DNA from: Bradyrhizobium tropiciagri
GTDB taxonomy: Bacteria; Pseudomonadota; Alphaproteobacteria; Rhizobiales; Xanthobacteraceae
Length of the DNA: 64,000 nt
Direction: 5' to 3'
NCBI RefSeq assembly: GCF_018130505.1
Contig: NZ_JAFCKH010000007.1
Coordinates: 372,001 to 436,000 of the forward strand
Positions 8,241 through 17,883 of the stretch are shown piece after piece. The notes under the pieces were generated by a model. The model was not told where the DNA came from, ran no database searches, and saw nothing but the letters and a program-made list of their open reading frames with translations. A program made the position numbers and the translations under genes. Numbering within the stretch: the first letter of the stretch is position 1; the number at the start of each line of letters is the position of its first letter.

Positions 8241-8593
8241 CGGGCTACCTCCGGACGGGGCACCCTCGCCGAAAGCCGTTAATGCCGTGTTGATGAATTG
8301 CGGTGGGTGGTCGATTCTGTGTTCTCGAAAAGGTTGACGCTCGCCAATCGGATCATGCGTTGGCGCGTGACCGCGGCCGGGAGGCTGACGCCGCAGCGTG
8401 CTTTAGTGGATACGAGTTGACGCGGTTTCGCCGAAATGGTTAGCCCGGGTTAACCAGTCTTTCGCATCGATCTCGCCGCTTAAGACTGTCGCAATCGGCA
8501 ATAATTATTGAGTATCTTGCGGCGGGCGATTCCCGTTAAGGGACCGTGTCGCCGCCTTGGCAAATTTTCGGCGATTTGGGGACATTGAACCGC

Positions 8594-10420
8594 ATGTGCG
8601 GCATCGTCGGCATTCTTGGACGCGCTCCGGTCGCGGAGCAATTGGTGGATTCACTCAAGCGGCTGGAGTATCGCGGCTACGATTCCGCGGGTGTCGCCAC
8701 GCTGGAGAACGGCTCGCTGGCGCGCCGCCGCGCCGAGGGCAAGCTGAAGAATCTGGAGGCTCGGCTCGAGGCCAAGCCGCTCGGCGGCCATACCGGCATC
8801 GGCCACACCCGCTGGGCCACGCACGGCCGTCCGACCGAGAACAACGCGCATCCGCACGCCACCGAGCGCGTGGCGGTCGTGCATAACGGCATCATCGAGA
8901 ATTTCCGCGAACTGCGCGAAGGGCTCGAAGCCAAGGGCGCGGTGTTCTCCACCGAGACCGACACCGAGGTCGTGGTGCATCTCGTCGACAATCTGCTCAA
9001 GGGCGGCGTCGCGCCGGTCGAGGCGGTGCGGGCGGTGCTGTCGCAGCTGCGCGGCGCGTTCGCGCTCGGCTTCATCTTCTCAGGCGAGGACGATCTGATG
9101 ATCGGCGCCCGCAACGGCCCGCCGCTCGCGATCGGCCACGGCGAAGGCGAGATGTATCTCGGCTCGGACGCGATCGCGCTCGGGCCGTTCACCGATACGA
9201 TCAGCTATCTCGAGGACGGCGACTGGGTGGTGCTGAACCGCAACGGCGCCACCATCTTCGATAAGGACAATGCGATTGTCCACCGCGAGGCGATCAAGCA
9301 CTCGACGGCCACCGCGCTGGTCGACAAGGCCAACTACCGCCACTTCATGGCCAAGGAAATCCACGAGCAGCCGGAAGTGGTCGGCCATACGCTCGCCCGC
9401 TACGTCGACATGGCGACCGAGCGCGTCACCATGCCGGTGAAGCTGCCGTTCGACTTCAAGGACATCCAGCGCGTCTCGATCACCGCCTGCGGCACCGCGA
9501 GCTATGCCGGCTTCGTCGCCAAATACTGGCTGGAGCGGCTGGCGCGGCTGCCGGTCGAGCTCGATGTCGCGTCCGAATTCCGCTACCGCGAGGCGCCGCT
9601 GCGCAAGGGCGACCTTGCGGTCTTCATCTCGCAGTCCGGCGAGACCGCCGACACGCTGGCGGCGCTGCGCTACGCCAAGGCGCAGGGCGCGCATACGCTC
9701 TCCGTCGTCAACGTGCCGACCTCGACGATTGCGCGCGAGAGCGAGACCGTGCTGCAGACGCTGGCCGGTCCCGAGATCGGCGTCGCCTCGACCAAGGCGT
9801 TCACCTGCCAGCTGATGGTGCTGGCCTCGCTCGCGGTCGCCGCCGGCAAGGCGCGCGGCGAACTGTCCGCCGAGGACGAGACCAAGCTGGTGCACTCCCT
9901 GGTCGAAATTCCGCGCCTGATGTCGCAGGCGCTGATGTCGGAGCCGCAGATCGAAAAGCTGGCGCGTGAGATCTCGAAATCGCGCGACGTGCTCTATCTC
10001 GGCCGCGGCACCAGCTATCCGCTGGCGCTGGAGGGCGCGCTGAAGCTGAAGGAAATCTCCTACATCCACGCCGAGGGCTACGCCGCCGGTGAGCTCAAGC
10101 ACGGCCCAATCGCGCTGATCGACGAGCACATGCCGGTGGTGGTGATCGCGCCTTACGACAAGGTGTTCGAGAAGACCGTCTCCAACATGCAGGAGGTCGC
10201 GGCCCGCGGCGGCAAGATCATCCTGATGACCGACGCCAAGGGCGCGGCGGAGGCGACCATCCAGTCGCTGGTGACCATCGTGATGCCCGACATGGGGGCG
10301 ACCTTCGCGCCGATGGTCTACGCGGTGCCGGTGCAGCTGCTCGCCTATCATACTGCCGTCGTAATGGGCACGGACGTCGACCAGCCCAGGAACCTGGCGA
10401 AATCGGTCACGGTCGAATAG
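8594..10420 (+). CDS. glmS: glutamine--fructose-6-phosphate aminotransferase (isomerizing)
   Basis: GlmS makes glucosamine-6-phosphate, the first committed step to UDP-GlcNAc. The ATG at 8594 is chosen because the mature enzyme must begin with the catalytic cysteine (MCGIVGILG). The open frame extends 16 codons upstream, which would bury that Cys. The N-terminal class II glutaminase domain (about 1-230) contains HTRWATHGRP and HNGIIEN. It is followed by two SIS sugar-isomerase domains (about 285-600) with the SQSGETADT motif. Length is 608 residues, matching the family. No ribozyme or other riboswitch was recognised in the 353-base upstream region, whose only visible symmetry is an imperfect GGTTA/TTAACC pair near 8439-8456. 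Confidence 0.97.
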   Translation: MCGIVGILGRAPVAEQLVDSLKRLEYRGYDSAGVATLENGSLARRRAEGKLKNLEARLEAKPLGGHTGIGHTRWATHGRPTENNAHPHATERVAVVHNGIIENFRELREGLEAKGAVFSTETDTEVVVHLVDNLLKGGVAPVEAVRAVLSQLRGAFALGFIFSGEDDLMIGARNGPPLAIGHGEGEMYLGSDAIALGPFTDTISYLEDGDWVVLNRNGATIFDKDNAIVHREAIKHSTATALVDKANYRHFMAKEIHEQPEVVGHTLARYVDMATERVTMPVKLPFDFKDIQRVSITACGTASYAGFVAKYWLERLARLPVELDVASEFRYREAPLRKGDLAVFISQSGETADTLAALRYAKAQGAHTLSVVNVPTSTIARESETVLQTLAGPEIGVASTKAFTCQLMVLASLAVAAGKARGELSAEDETKLVHSLVEIPRLMSQALMSEPQIEKLAREISKSRDVLYLGRGTSYPLALEGALKLKEISYIHAEGYAAGELKHGPIALIDEHMPVVVIAPYDKVFEKTVSNMQEVAARGGKIILMTDAKGAAEATIQSLVTIVMPDMGATFAPMVYAVPVQLLAYHTAVVMGTDVDQPRNLAKSVTVE

Positions 10421-10480
10421 TCGCAAGTGACGACATCACGCAGCCCTTCAAAAAGCTGCTAGGATGGCTTAGCTGTTTGG

Positions 10481-10500
10481 AGCGCGATCAAGATCGCGCT
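10481..10500. repeat. short palindrome inside a dispersed intergenic repeat
   Basis: AGCGCGATCAAGATCGCGCT is a perfect nine-base stem around two bases and is followed by TTTAG. It lies between glmS and the DUF502 gene. The flanking 10501-10570 (GCATGATCTTTTCGGAAAG region) looks like part of a known-style Bradyrhizobium dispersed repeat. It may weakly terminate glmS transcription. Confidence 0.5.
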
Positions 10501-10596
10501 TTAGCCTGTTGTTTGCGCATGATCTTTTCGGAAAGCCGCTGAACACTTTGCCGGGCATGCGCTCGATTACGCTCGCTGGGACGACCTGGAACCGCA

Positions 10597-11373
10597 ATGA
10601 CGTCCAATCAAGTGCCCCCCGTGACGCCGGGTGATCTGCCTCCGGATGCCCCCCGCGGGCTTATGGCGCGGTTTCGCAACTATTTCCTGACCGGCCTCGT
10701 GGTGGCCGGGCCGGTTGCGATCACGCTGTATCTGACCTGGTGGTTCGTGAACTGGGTCGACAATCTGGTCCGCCCGTTCGTGCCGACCGCGTACCGGCCG
10801 GAAACCTATCTGCCGTTCGGGCTGCCGGGTTCCGGCCTGATCGTCGCCGTGATCGCGCTGACGCTGCTCGGTTTCCTCACCGCCAACCTGATCGGTCGGA
10901 CGCTGGTCGATCTCGGCGAACGGCTGCTCGGACGGATTCCGGCAGTGCGCGCGATCTATCGCGGCCTCAAGCAGGTGTTCGAGACGCTGTTCTCCGGCAA
11001 CGGCTCGAGCTTCCGCCGCGTCGGCCTGGTCGAGTTTCCCTCGCCGGGAATGTGGTCGATCGTCCTGATCTCGCAGGCGCCGAGCCCCGAGCTCGCGGCG
11101 AGCCTGCCGGGAGCGGAAGAACATATTTCGGTGTTCCTGCCGTGCGCGCCGAACCCGACCACCGGCTTCTTCTTCTACGTGCCGAAGAGCAAGATCATCG
11201 AGATCGAGATGAGCACCGAGGATGCTGCGACGCTGATCATGTCGGCCGGCGTGGTGCAGCCGGGCGCCGCTGACCAGAAGCGCGCCGCCGCGCTCGCCGG
11301 CATGGCCAACGCCGCCCGCATCGCCAACCAAGCCGCCTCGCTGCAGCCCGCCGCATCGGCGAAGGTGGAGTGA
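10597..11373 (+). CDS. DUF502 family inner-membrane protein
   Basis: The 258-residue protein matches the DUF502 pattern. It has a transmembrane helix (about 28-50), a loop, and a second helix (about 83-105) ending in FLTANLIGRTLVDLGERLL. A conserved cytosolic part follows, with RIPAVRAIYRGLKQV and PNPTTGFFFYVP. The family is widespread in bacteria and its function is unsettled; a link to membrane stress has been proposed for relatives. The N-terminal 20 residues are Pro-rich. It is downstream of glmS in the same direction but 176 bases away, so co-transcription is uncertain. Confidence 0.88.
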   Translation: MTSNQVPPVTPGDLPPDAPRGLMARFRNYFLTGLVVAGPVAITLYLTWWFVNWVDNLVRPFVPTAYRPETYLPFGLPGSGLIVAVIALTLLGFLTANLIGRTLVDLGERLLGRIPAVRAIYRGLKQVFETLFSGNGSSFRRVGLVEFPSPGMWSIVLISQAPSPELAASLPGAEEHISVFLPCAPNPTTGFFFYVPKSKIIEIEMSTEDAATLIMSAGVVQPGAADQKRAAALAGMANAARIANQAASLQPAASAKVE

Positions 11374-11397
11374 CGGGGGGCGATCACCTTATCTCAC

Positions 11398-11500
11398 CGT
11401 CATCCTGAGGAGCGCGCTCTTGCGCGTGTCTCGAAGGATGCACGGCCCGGCTGGTGGCCGTCGACCCTTCGAGACGCGCTGCGCGCTCCTCAGGGTGACG
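11398..11500. repeat. palindromic intergenic repeat (CCTGAGGAGCGCGC family)
   Basis: The arms 11398-11440 and 11462-11500 are largely complementary, with CATCCTGAGGAGCGCGC on the left against GCGCGCTCCTCAGGGTGA on the right. It sits between convergent genes (DUF502 and recG) and probably acts as a two-way transcription barrier. No other copy of this class was seen in the window. Confidence 0.85.
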
Positions 11501-11544
11501 GGACTCACGCTTGCGCGCGTTGCGTATCGCGGCGGTGCATCGAG

Positions 11545-13653
11545 TTACCCCGCCCCGATCAGCGGCACGGCTTCATCGCGTTCGTAGAGGTAGAGCAGGC
11601 AGCGCAGGGCTTCGCCGCGCTCGCCCTTCAGCTTCGGATTGTCCTTCAGGATGCGCAGCGCCTCGTCGCGGGCTTGCGTGATCAACTGGGCGTGCACGTC
11701 GGAGCGGGCGATGCGGTAGCCGGGCAGGCCGCTCTGGCGGATGCCGAGCACGTCGCCTTCGCCGCGCAGTTTCAGGTCCTCCTCTGCGATCCGGAAGCCG
11801 TCGGTGGTCTCGCGGATCACCTTGAGGCGGGCTTTCGACATCTCGCCGAGCGGCTCCTTGTAGAGCAAGAGGCAGGTCGAGGCTTCGGAGCCGCGGCCGA
11901 TGCGGCCGCGCAGCTGATGCAGTTGCGCGAGTCCGAAACGTTCGGCGTTCTCGATCACCATGATGGTCGCGGCCGGCACGTCGACGCCGACCTCGACGAC
12001 GGTGGTTGCGACCAGCAGCTGGATCTCGTGCGCGGCGAACTGCGCCATCACGCGATCCTTCTCGGCACCCTTCATCTGGCCATGGACGAGGCCGACCTTG
12101 TCGCCGAACCGCTTCCGTAGCGACTCGAAGCGCTCGGTGGCGTTGGTGAGATGCTCGGTGCCTTCGGCCTCGGACTCATCGACGAGTGGACAGATCCAGT
12201 AGGCCAGCTTGCCGGCGCCGAGCGCGCGGCCCACGCCATCCATCACGTCCTCGATCCGGCTCATCGATATGGTCCGGGTTTCGATCGGCTGGCGGCCGGC
12301 GGGCTTTTCGCGCAGCTCGGAGACGTCCATGTCGCCGAAGTACGTGAGCACAAGGGTGCGCGGGATCGGGGTTGCGCTCAGCACCAGCACGTCGACGGCT
12401 TCCCCTTTGGAGGTCAGCGCAAGCCGCTCGCGCACGCCGAAGCGGTGCTGCTCGTCGACGACGGCGAGCGCGAGATCCTTGTAGATCACGTCGTCCTGGA
12501 TCAGCGCATGAGTGCCGACCAACAGATCGATCTCGCCGGCCTCGAGCCGTGCCAGCAGTTCGCGGCGCTCCTTGCCCTTTTCGCGGCCGGTGAGGATCGC
12601 GACCTGCATGCCGGCGTGCTCGGCGAGCGGCGCGATGGTCTTGATGTGCTGACGCGCCAGGATTTCCGTCGGCGCCATCAGCGCGGCCTGCTTGCCGGCT
12701 TCCGCGACCGCGGCGGCCGCGAGCAGCGCGACCACGGTCTTGCCGGAGCCGACATCGCCCTGCACCAGTCGCAGCATCCGCACCGGCTGGCGCAAATCCT
12801 CGGTGATCGCGGCGACCGCATCGCGTTGCGATTTCGTCAGCGCATAGGGCAGGGCATCGATGATCTTGCTGCGCAGATGGCCGTCGCCGGCATTGCGCAC
12901 GCCGGCGGGGCGGCGCAGCGTGGCGCGGATCAGCGCCAGCGCGAGCTGGCCGGCAAGCAACTCGTCGAACGCGAGCCGCGACCAGAACGGACCGTCCGGC
13001 AGGATGTCGGTGAGCTCAACCGGCACGTGCACCCGGGTCAACGCTTCCCGGATCGGCGGAAAATTGCAGCGGCGCAGCACCTCGGGGCTGATCCATTCCG
13101 GCAACTCCGGCAATTTGGTCAGTGCCTGCGCGATGGCACGGCGGAGCGAGCCGATCGCAAGGCCCTCGGTCAGGGGATAGACGGGATCGATGCCGGAGAG
13201 TTTTGCAAAGCCGGCCTCGTCGATGACGCGGTCGGGATGCACGATCTGCGGGATGCCGTCATACATCGCGAGCGTGCCGGAGACGTAGCGCTTCTCGCCG
13301 ACCGGGAGCAATTTCTCGACAAAGCCGGGCGGGCTGCGGAAGTAGGTCAGCACGACATCGCCGGTGTCGTCGCTGGCGTAGACGAGATAGGGCGCGCGCG
13401 CATTGCGCGGCGGCGGCGGGCGGTGGCGGTCGACCGTGACCTCCAGCGTCACCATGGTTCCCACCGCGGCGTCGCGGATCTTCGGCCGCGCGCGGCGGTC
13501 GATCACGCTGGCCGGCAGATGCAGCAAGAGATCCACCAGCCGCGGCGTCTCGCTGCGGTCGAGCAGATAGCGCAATAGCTTGTCCTGCTTCGGCCCGACG
13601 CCCGACAGCGTCGTGACCGGGGCAAACAGCGGATTGAGCAGGCTGGGGCGCAT
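11545..13653 (-). CDS. recG: ATP-dependent DNA helicase RecG
   Basis: RecG regresses stalled replication forks and branch-migrates Holliday junctions. The 702-residue protein has an N-terminal wedge/OB-fold region (about 1-245), then a superfamily 2 helicase core. Walker A is GDVGSGKTVVAL, the DEAD-type box is VVDEQHRFGV, then SATPIPRTL, and later motif VI QLRGRIGRG. The ATG at 13653 has AAAGGA seven bases upstream. A further-upstream ATG at 13686 would add 11 residues without a ribosome site and is not used. It is divergent from sdhE-mfd, another repair locus. Confidence 0.96.
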   Translation of the reverse strand: MRPSLLNPLFAPVTTLSGVGPKQDKLLRYLLDRSETPRLVDLLLHLPASVIDRRARPKIRDAAVGTMVTLEVTVDRHRPPPPRNARAPYLVYASDDTGDVVLTYFRSPPGFVEKLLPVGEKRYVSGTLAMYDGIPQIVHPDRVIDEAGFAKLSGIDPVYPLTEGLAIGSLRRAIAQALTKLPELPEWISPEVLRRCNFPPIREALTRVHVPVELTDILPDGPFWSRLAFDELLAGQLALALIRATLRRPAGVRNAGDGHLRSKIIDALPYALTKSQRDAVAAITEDLRQPVRMLRLVQGDVGSGKTVVALLAAAAVAEAGKQAALMAPTEILARQHIKTIAPLAEHAGMQVAILTGREKGKERRELLARLEAGEIDLLVGTHALIQDDVIYKDLALAVVDEQHRFGVRERLALTSKGEAVDVLVLSATPIPRTLVLTYFGDMDVSELREKPAGRQPIETRTISMSRIEDVMDGVGRALGAGKLAYWICPLVDESEAEGTEHLTNATERFESLRKRFGDKVGLVHGQMKGAEKDRVMAQFAAHEIQLLVATTVVEVGVDVPAATIMVIENAERFGLAQLHQLRGRIGRGSEASTCLLLYKEPLGEMSKARLKVIRETTDGFRIAEEDLKLRGEGDVLGIRQSGLPGYRIARSDVHAQLITQARDEALRILKDNPKLKGERGEALRCLLYLYERDEAVPLIGAG

Positions 13654-13724
13654 CGGGGTCCTTTGGACGCGACTCACGTCATGCACGGGCCGGACCCGCG
13701 CCCCCCATGTTCAAAAGAGGATGG

Positions 13725-13747
13725 ATTGCCGGGTCAAGCCCGGCAAT
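13725..13747. repeat. short palindrome related to the repeat at 5401-5500
   Basis: ATTGCCGGG and CCCGGCAAT are perfect nine-base arms around TCAAG. The core GGGTCAAGCCCGG matches the inner palindrome of the longer repeat at 5.4 kb. It lies in the 194-base gap between divergent recG and sdhE. Confidence 0.65.
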
Positions 13748-13847
13748 GACGGTATGCGGCAGATGAGGGCTGACATCGGCCGCAGCCGTCGCTATATCAA
13801 GCCCCGCCCGGCACGTCCGGGCTTTCGGCGTTCGATGGATTTGGGAC

Positions 13848-14138
13848 ATGACGGGATCGACACGGTCGAGCAACGGGCTCGATGACCGCCGCAAGCGGCT
13901 TTTGTTTCGCTGCTGGCATCGCGGCACCCGGGAAATGGACCTGATCCTCGGGCGCTTCGCCGATGCGACGATCTCCGACCTGACCGATCAGGAACTCGGC
14001 GAGCTCGAGCAGCTGATCGAGGTGCCCGATCCCGACCTTTATGCCGCGCTGACCGGCGACAAGGTGCTGCCGGCCGAGCACGTCACCGCGCTGTTTGCCC
14101 GCATCAAGGCGTTCCGGGTGGCGGATCACGGCGCATGA
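13848..14138 (+). CDS. sdhE: FAD assembly factor SdhE (succinate dehydrogenase assembly factor 2 family)
   Basis: SdhE promotes covalent flavin attachment to the succinate dehydrogenase flavoprotein. The 96-residue protein has the family signature RGTREMDLILGRF (about 26-38), containing the conserved Arg-Gly and Glu used for contact with the flavoprotein. A four-helix fold ending in the DPDLYAALTG loop follows. Its stop overlaps the mfd start in ATGA, so the two are translationally coupled. This sdhE-mfd order is common in Rhizobiales. Confidence 0.93.
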   Translation: MTGSTRSSNGLDDRRKRLLFRCWHRGTREMDLILGRFADATISDLTDQELGELEQLIEVPDPDLYAALTGDKVLPAEHVTALFARIKAFRVADHGA

Positions 14139-17100
14139 AACAGCCTGCCAAATCACCGGCGGCGCTGCTGGCGCCGGGCCGCGTGCTGACCATCGCTAAC
14201 GTCGCCGAGGGCGCCGAGGGACTGGTCATCACCGACCTCGCGCGCGCGATCGCGGCCAAGCCGAAACGGCCGGCGGTCAGCCTTGCCGTGGTCTGCCGCG
14301 ACGGCGCGCGGATGCAGCAGCTCGCCCGCGCGATCGAGTTCTTCGCACCCGATATCGCCGTGATGCAGATCCCGGCGTGGGACTGCCAGCCCTATGACCG
14401 CGTCTCGCCGCATGCCGGCATCCTGGCGCAGCGCCTGACCACCCTGGCGAAGCTGTCGCGCCTCGTCGGCAGCGACAAGCCGCTGATCGTGCTCACCACC
14501 GTGAACGCGGCGGTGCAGCGGGTGCCGGCGCGCGAGCAGGTCGCAGCGCAGGCGCTGTCGGTCGCGCCGGGCAATGTGGTGCCGATGGATTCCGTCGTCG
14601 CCTGGCTCGAGCACAACGGCTACACGCGCTCGTCCACCGTGCGCGAGCCCGGCGAATACGCCGTGCGCGGCGGCATCCTCGACCTGTTTCCGGCCGGCCT
14701 CGAGCAGCCGGTGCGGTTCGACTTCTTCGGCGACTCGCTGGAGTCGATCCGCACCTTCGATGCCGAGACGCAGCGCACGCTGCTCGACATGCGCGGCCTC
14801 GATCTGGTGCCGGTGTCGGAATTCCAGCTCACCACCGAGACCATCCGCCGCTTCCGCATGGGTTATGTCGCGGCGTTCGGCGCGCCGCAGCGCGACGACC
14901 AATTGTATGAAGCGGTCTCCGAGGGACGGCGCCACCCCGGCATGGAGCACTGGCTGCCGCTGTTCCAGGAGCGGATGGACACGCTGTTCGACTATCTCGA
15001 TGGCGCCACCGTCGCGATCGAGCCGCAGGGCGAGGACGCCGCGCGCGAGCGCTTCACCCAGATCGCGGACTATTACGAGGCGCGGCGCGAGGCGCTGGAG
15101 CATCCGGGCGGCGGCGCGATCTACAAGCCGCTGCCGGTGGACAAGCTCTATCTGACCGACACCGAATGGACCAAGCTGCTCGGCGAACTGCCGGTGGCGC
15201 GGCTGACGCCGTTCGCGGTGCCCGAAGGCTCAAACGACGTGTTCGATGCCGGCGCACGGGCTGGCCGCAATTTCGCGCCGGAGCGTGCCGACAGCAATGT
15301 CAACGTGTTCGAGGCCGTGGTCGGCCACGTCGGCGCGCTGCAGAGCCAGCGCAAGAAGGTGGTGATCGCGCTGTGGAGCGAGGGCTCGCGCGACCGAATG
15401 GGCGCGATGCTGCGCGACCACAAGCTGCTCAACACCACCAGCGTCAACACCTGGCGGATCGTGCAGGCGACGCCGCGCAACGAGACCATGCTCGCGGTGC
15501 TCGGCATGGAGTCCGGCTTCGAGACCGACGAATTCGCCGTCATCAGCGAGCAGGACATTCTCGGCGATCGCCTGGTGCGGCCGCGCAAGGCGAGCCGCAA
15601 GCTCGACAATTTCATCTCCGAGGTGACGAGCCTTGCGACCGGCGACCTCGTCGTCCACGTCGAGCACGGCATCGGCCGCTTCGTCGGGCTGCAGACGCTG
15701 GAAGTGTCGGGCGCGCCGCATGACTGCCTCGAGCTGCATTATGCCGCTGAGACGAAGCTCTTCCTGCCGGTCGAGAACATCGAGCTGCTGTCGCGCTACG
15801 GCTCCGACAGCGCCAATGTCGAGCTCGATAGGCTTGGCGGTGGCGGCTGGCAGGCGCGCAAGGCCAAGCTGAAGAACCGCATCCGCCAGATCGCGGGCGA
15901 GCTGATCAAGATCGCCGCCGAGCGGCAACTGCACGAGGCACCGAAATTCCCGCTGCAGCCGCATGTCTATGACGAGTTCTGCGCGCGCTTCCCCTATGAG
16001 GAGACCGAGGACCAGCTCGGCGCGATCACCTCGACCCTGAAGGATCTCGAGATCGGCCGACCGATGGACCGGCTGATCTGCGGCGACGTCGGCTTCGGCA
16101 AGACCGAGGTGGCGCTGCGCGCGGCCTTCGCCGTGGCGCTGGAGGGCAGGCAGGTCGCGGTCGTGGTGCCGACGACGCTCTTGGCGCGTCAGCATTCCCG
16201 AACCTTCACCGAGCGGTTCAAGGGTTTTCCGGTCAACGTCGCGCAGGCCTCGCGGCTGGTCTCGACCAAGGAGTTGAACCAGACCAAGAAGGGGCTCGCC
16301 GACGGCAGCGTCGATATCGTCGTCGGCACCCATGCGCTGCTCGGCAAGGCGATCAAGTTCAAGGACCTCGGCCTGCTCATCGTCGACGAGGAGCAGCACT
16401 TCGGCGTCAGCCACAAGGAGCGGCTGAAGCAGCTCCGCGCCCAAGTCCACGTGCTGACGCTGTCGGCAACCCCGATCCCGCGCACGCTGCAGCTGGCGCT
16501 GACCGGTGTCCGCGAACTCTCGATCATCGCATCGCCGCCGGTCGACCGTCTGGCGGTGCGCACCTTCGTCGCGCCGCACGATCCGTTGATGATCCGCGAG
16601 GCGCTGCTGCGCGAGCGCTATCGCGGCGGGCAGGCGTTCTACGTCGTGCCCCGCATCGAGGACCTCGCCGGCGTCAAGGATTTCCTCGACAAGAACGTGC
16701 CGGAGATGAAGGTCGCGGTCGCCCACGGCCAGATGCCGCCGACCGTGATCGAGGATATCATGTCCGCGTTCTACGACGGCAAATACGACATCCTGCTGTC
16801 GACCACGATCGTGGAGTCGGGTCTCGACATCCCGAACGCCAACACGCTGATCGTGCACCGCGCCGACATGTTCGGCCTCGCGCAACTTTATCAGCTGCGC
16901 GGCCGCGTCGGCCGTTCCAAGCTGCGCGCCTATGCGCTGTTCACGCTGCCCGCGCAGCAGAAGATCACCGCGCAGGCCGAGCGCCGGCTCAAGGTGCTGC
17001 AATCGCTGGAGACGCTGGGAGCCGGTTTCCAGCTTGCCTCGCACGACCTCGACATTCGCGGCGCCGGCAATCTGCTCGGCGAGGAGCAGTCCGGTCACAT

Positions 17101-17653
17101 CAAGGAAGTCGGCTTCGAGCTGTACCAATCGATGTTGGAAGAGGCGATCGTCAACCTCAAGGCCGGCGTCGCCGAGCCCGCCGCCGACCGCTGGTCGCCG
17201 CAGATCACCATCGGCATGCCGGTGCTGATCCCGGAGGACTACGTCAACGATCTCAGCGTGCGGCTCTCGCTCTATCGCCGTCTCGCCGATCTCGACACCG
17301 ACGAGGAGATCGACAGCTTCGCCGCCGAGATGCGCGACCGGTTCGGCGTGCTGCCGGACGAGGTGCGCTATCTGTTCAAGGTCGCGGCGATCAAGGCCTA
17401 TTGTCGGCGCGCCAATGTCGAGAAGGTCGACGCCGGCCCGAAGGGCGCGGTGATCGCGTTCCGCGACAACAGCTTTGCTCATCCGGAGCGGTTGGTGACG
17501 TTCATCCGCCAGCACGGCCAGGCCGCCAAGGTGCGGCCGGACATGAAGGTGGTGTTCCTGCAGGAATGGGACACGCCGGAAGAGCGGCTCGCCGGGACGA
17601 CGGAGATCTTGCGCCAGCTTGCCAATCTCGCGGTGAGCAAGAAGGCGGCGTGA
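14135..17653 (+). CDS. mfd: transcription-repair coupling factor Mfd
   Basis: Mfd removes RNA polymerase stalled at DNA lesions and recruits UvrAB. The 1172-residue protein has an N-terminal UvrB-like region (about 20-400) with REPGEYAVRGGILDLFP. A CarD-type polymerase-interacting domain is near 505-570 (GDLVVHVEHGIGRFVGL). The translocase core has Walker A GDVGFGKTEVALRA, box DEEQHFGV, and SATPIPRTLQLAL. A C-terminal TRCF domain closes the protein. All expected modules are intact and the length is typical (about 1150-1180). It starts within the sdhE stop codon. Confidence 0.97.
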   Translation: MKQPAKSPAALLAPGRVLTIANVAEGAEGLVITDLARAIAAKPKRPAVSLAVVCRDGARMQQLARAIEFFAPDIAVMQIPAWDCQPYDRVSPHAGILAQRLTTLAKLSRLVGSDKPLIVLTTVNAAVQRVPAREQVAAQALSVAPGNVVPMDSVVAWLEHNGYTRSSTVREPGEYAVRGGILDLFPAGLEQPVRFDFFGDSLESIRTFDAETQRTLLDMRGLDLVPVSEFQLTTETIRRFRMGYVAAFGAPQRDDQLYEAVSEGRRHPGMEHWLPLFQERMDTLFDYLDGATVAIEPQGEDAARERFTQIADYYEARREALEHPGGGAIYKPLPVDKLYLTDTEWTKLLGELPVARLTPFAVPEGSNDVFDAGARAGRNFAPERADSNVNVFEAVVGHVGALQSQRKKVVIALWSEGSRDRMGAMLRDHKLLNTTSVNTWRIVQATPRNETMLAVLGMESGFETDEFAVISEQDILGDRLVRPRKASRKLDNFISEVTSLATGDLVVHVEHGIGRFVGLQTLEVSGAPHDCLELHYAAETKLFLPVENIELLSRYGSDSANVELDRLGGGGWQARKAKLKNRIRQIAGELIKIAAERQLHEAPKFPLQPHVYDEFCARFPYEETEDQLGAITSTLKDLEIGRPMDRLICGDVGFGKTEVALRAAFAVALEGRQVAVVVPTTLLARQHSRTFTERFKGFPVNVAQASRLVSTKELNQTKKGLADGSVDIVVGTHALLGKAIKFKDLGLLIVDEEQHFGVSHKERLKQLRAQVHVLTLSATPIPRTLQLALTGVRELSIIASPPVDRLAVRTFVAPHDPLMIREALLRERYRGGQAFYVVPRIEDLAGVKDFLDKNVPEMKVAVAHGQMPPTVIEDIMSAFYDGKYDILLSTTIVESGLDIPNANTLIVHRADMFGLAQLYQLRGRVGRSKLRAYALFTLPAQQKITAQAERRLKVLQSLETLGAGFQLASHDLDIRGAGNLLGEEQSGHIKEVGFELYQSMLEEAIVNLKAGVAEPAADRWSPQITIGMPVLIPEDYVNDLSVRLSLYRRLADLDTDEEIDSFAAEMRDRFGVLPDEVRYLFKVAAIKAYCRRANVEKVDAGPKGAVIAFRDNSFAHPERLVTFIRQHGQAAKVRPDMKVVFLQEWDTPEERLAGTTEILRQLANLAVSKKAA

Positions 17654-17675
17654 GGTTTCGCTGAACTTTCCACGC

Positions 17676-17759
17676 CGTCATTGCGAGCGAAGCGAAGCAA
17701 TCCATCGCTCCGCATGCGGCTCGATGGATTGCTTCGGCGCTTCGCTCCCCGCAATGACG
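17676..17759. repeat. palindromic intergenic repeat (CATTGCGAGCGAAGC family)
   Basis: The left arm, starting CGTCATTGCGAGCGAAGCG, pairs with the right arm, ending TTCGCTCCCCGCAATGACG, and inner CAATCCATCG pairs with CGATGGATTG. It lies just after mfd and may terminate it. It is distinct in sequence from the next repeat, 23 bases downstream. Confidence 0.85.
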
Positions 17760-17781
17760 AGGGGAGGGAACGGGTGCTCTT

Positions 17782-17869
17782 GTAGGGTGGGCAAAGCGCA
17801 GCGTGCCCACCTTCACTTGCACAGCAAGAATGGTGGGCACGTCGCTTGCGCTCCTTTGCCCACCCTACG
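17782..17869. repeat. 88-base palindromic repeat (GTAGGGTGGGCAAAG family), copy 1
   Basis: The ends GTAGGGTGGGCAAAG and CTTTGCCCACCCTAC type sequences are inverted, with inner GTGCCCACC and GGTGGGCAC also inverted. A second copy lies at 36310-36398 in the opposite orientation, differing at only a handful of positions. The element is intergenic, between mfd and the degenerate GGDEF gene. Confidence 0.9.
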
Positions 17870-17883
17870 CAGCAAGATCTCGG

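Noticed and set aside
15230-17515. 761-codon open frame on the minus strand
   Set aside because: Antisense to mfd, with no domain or motif recognised.
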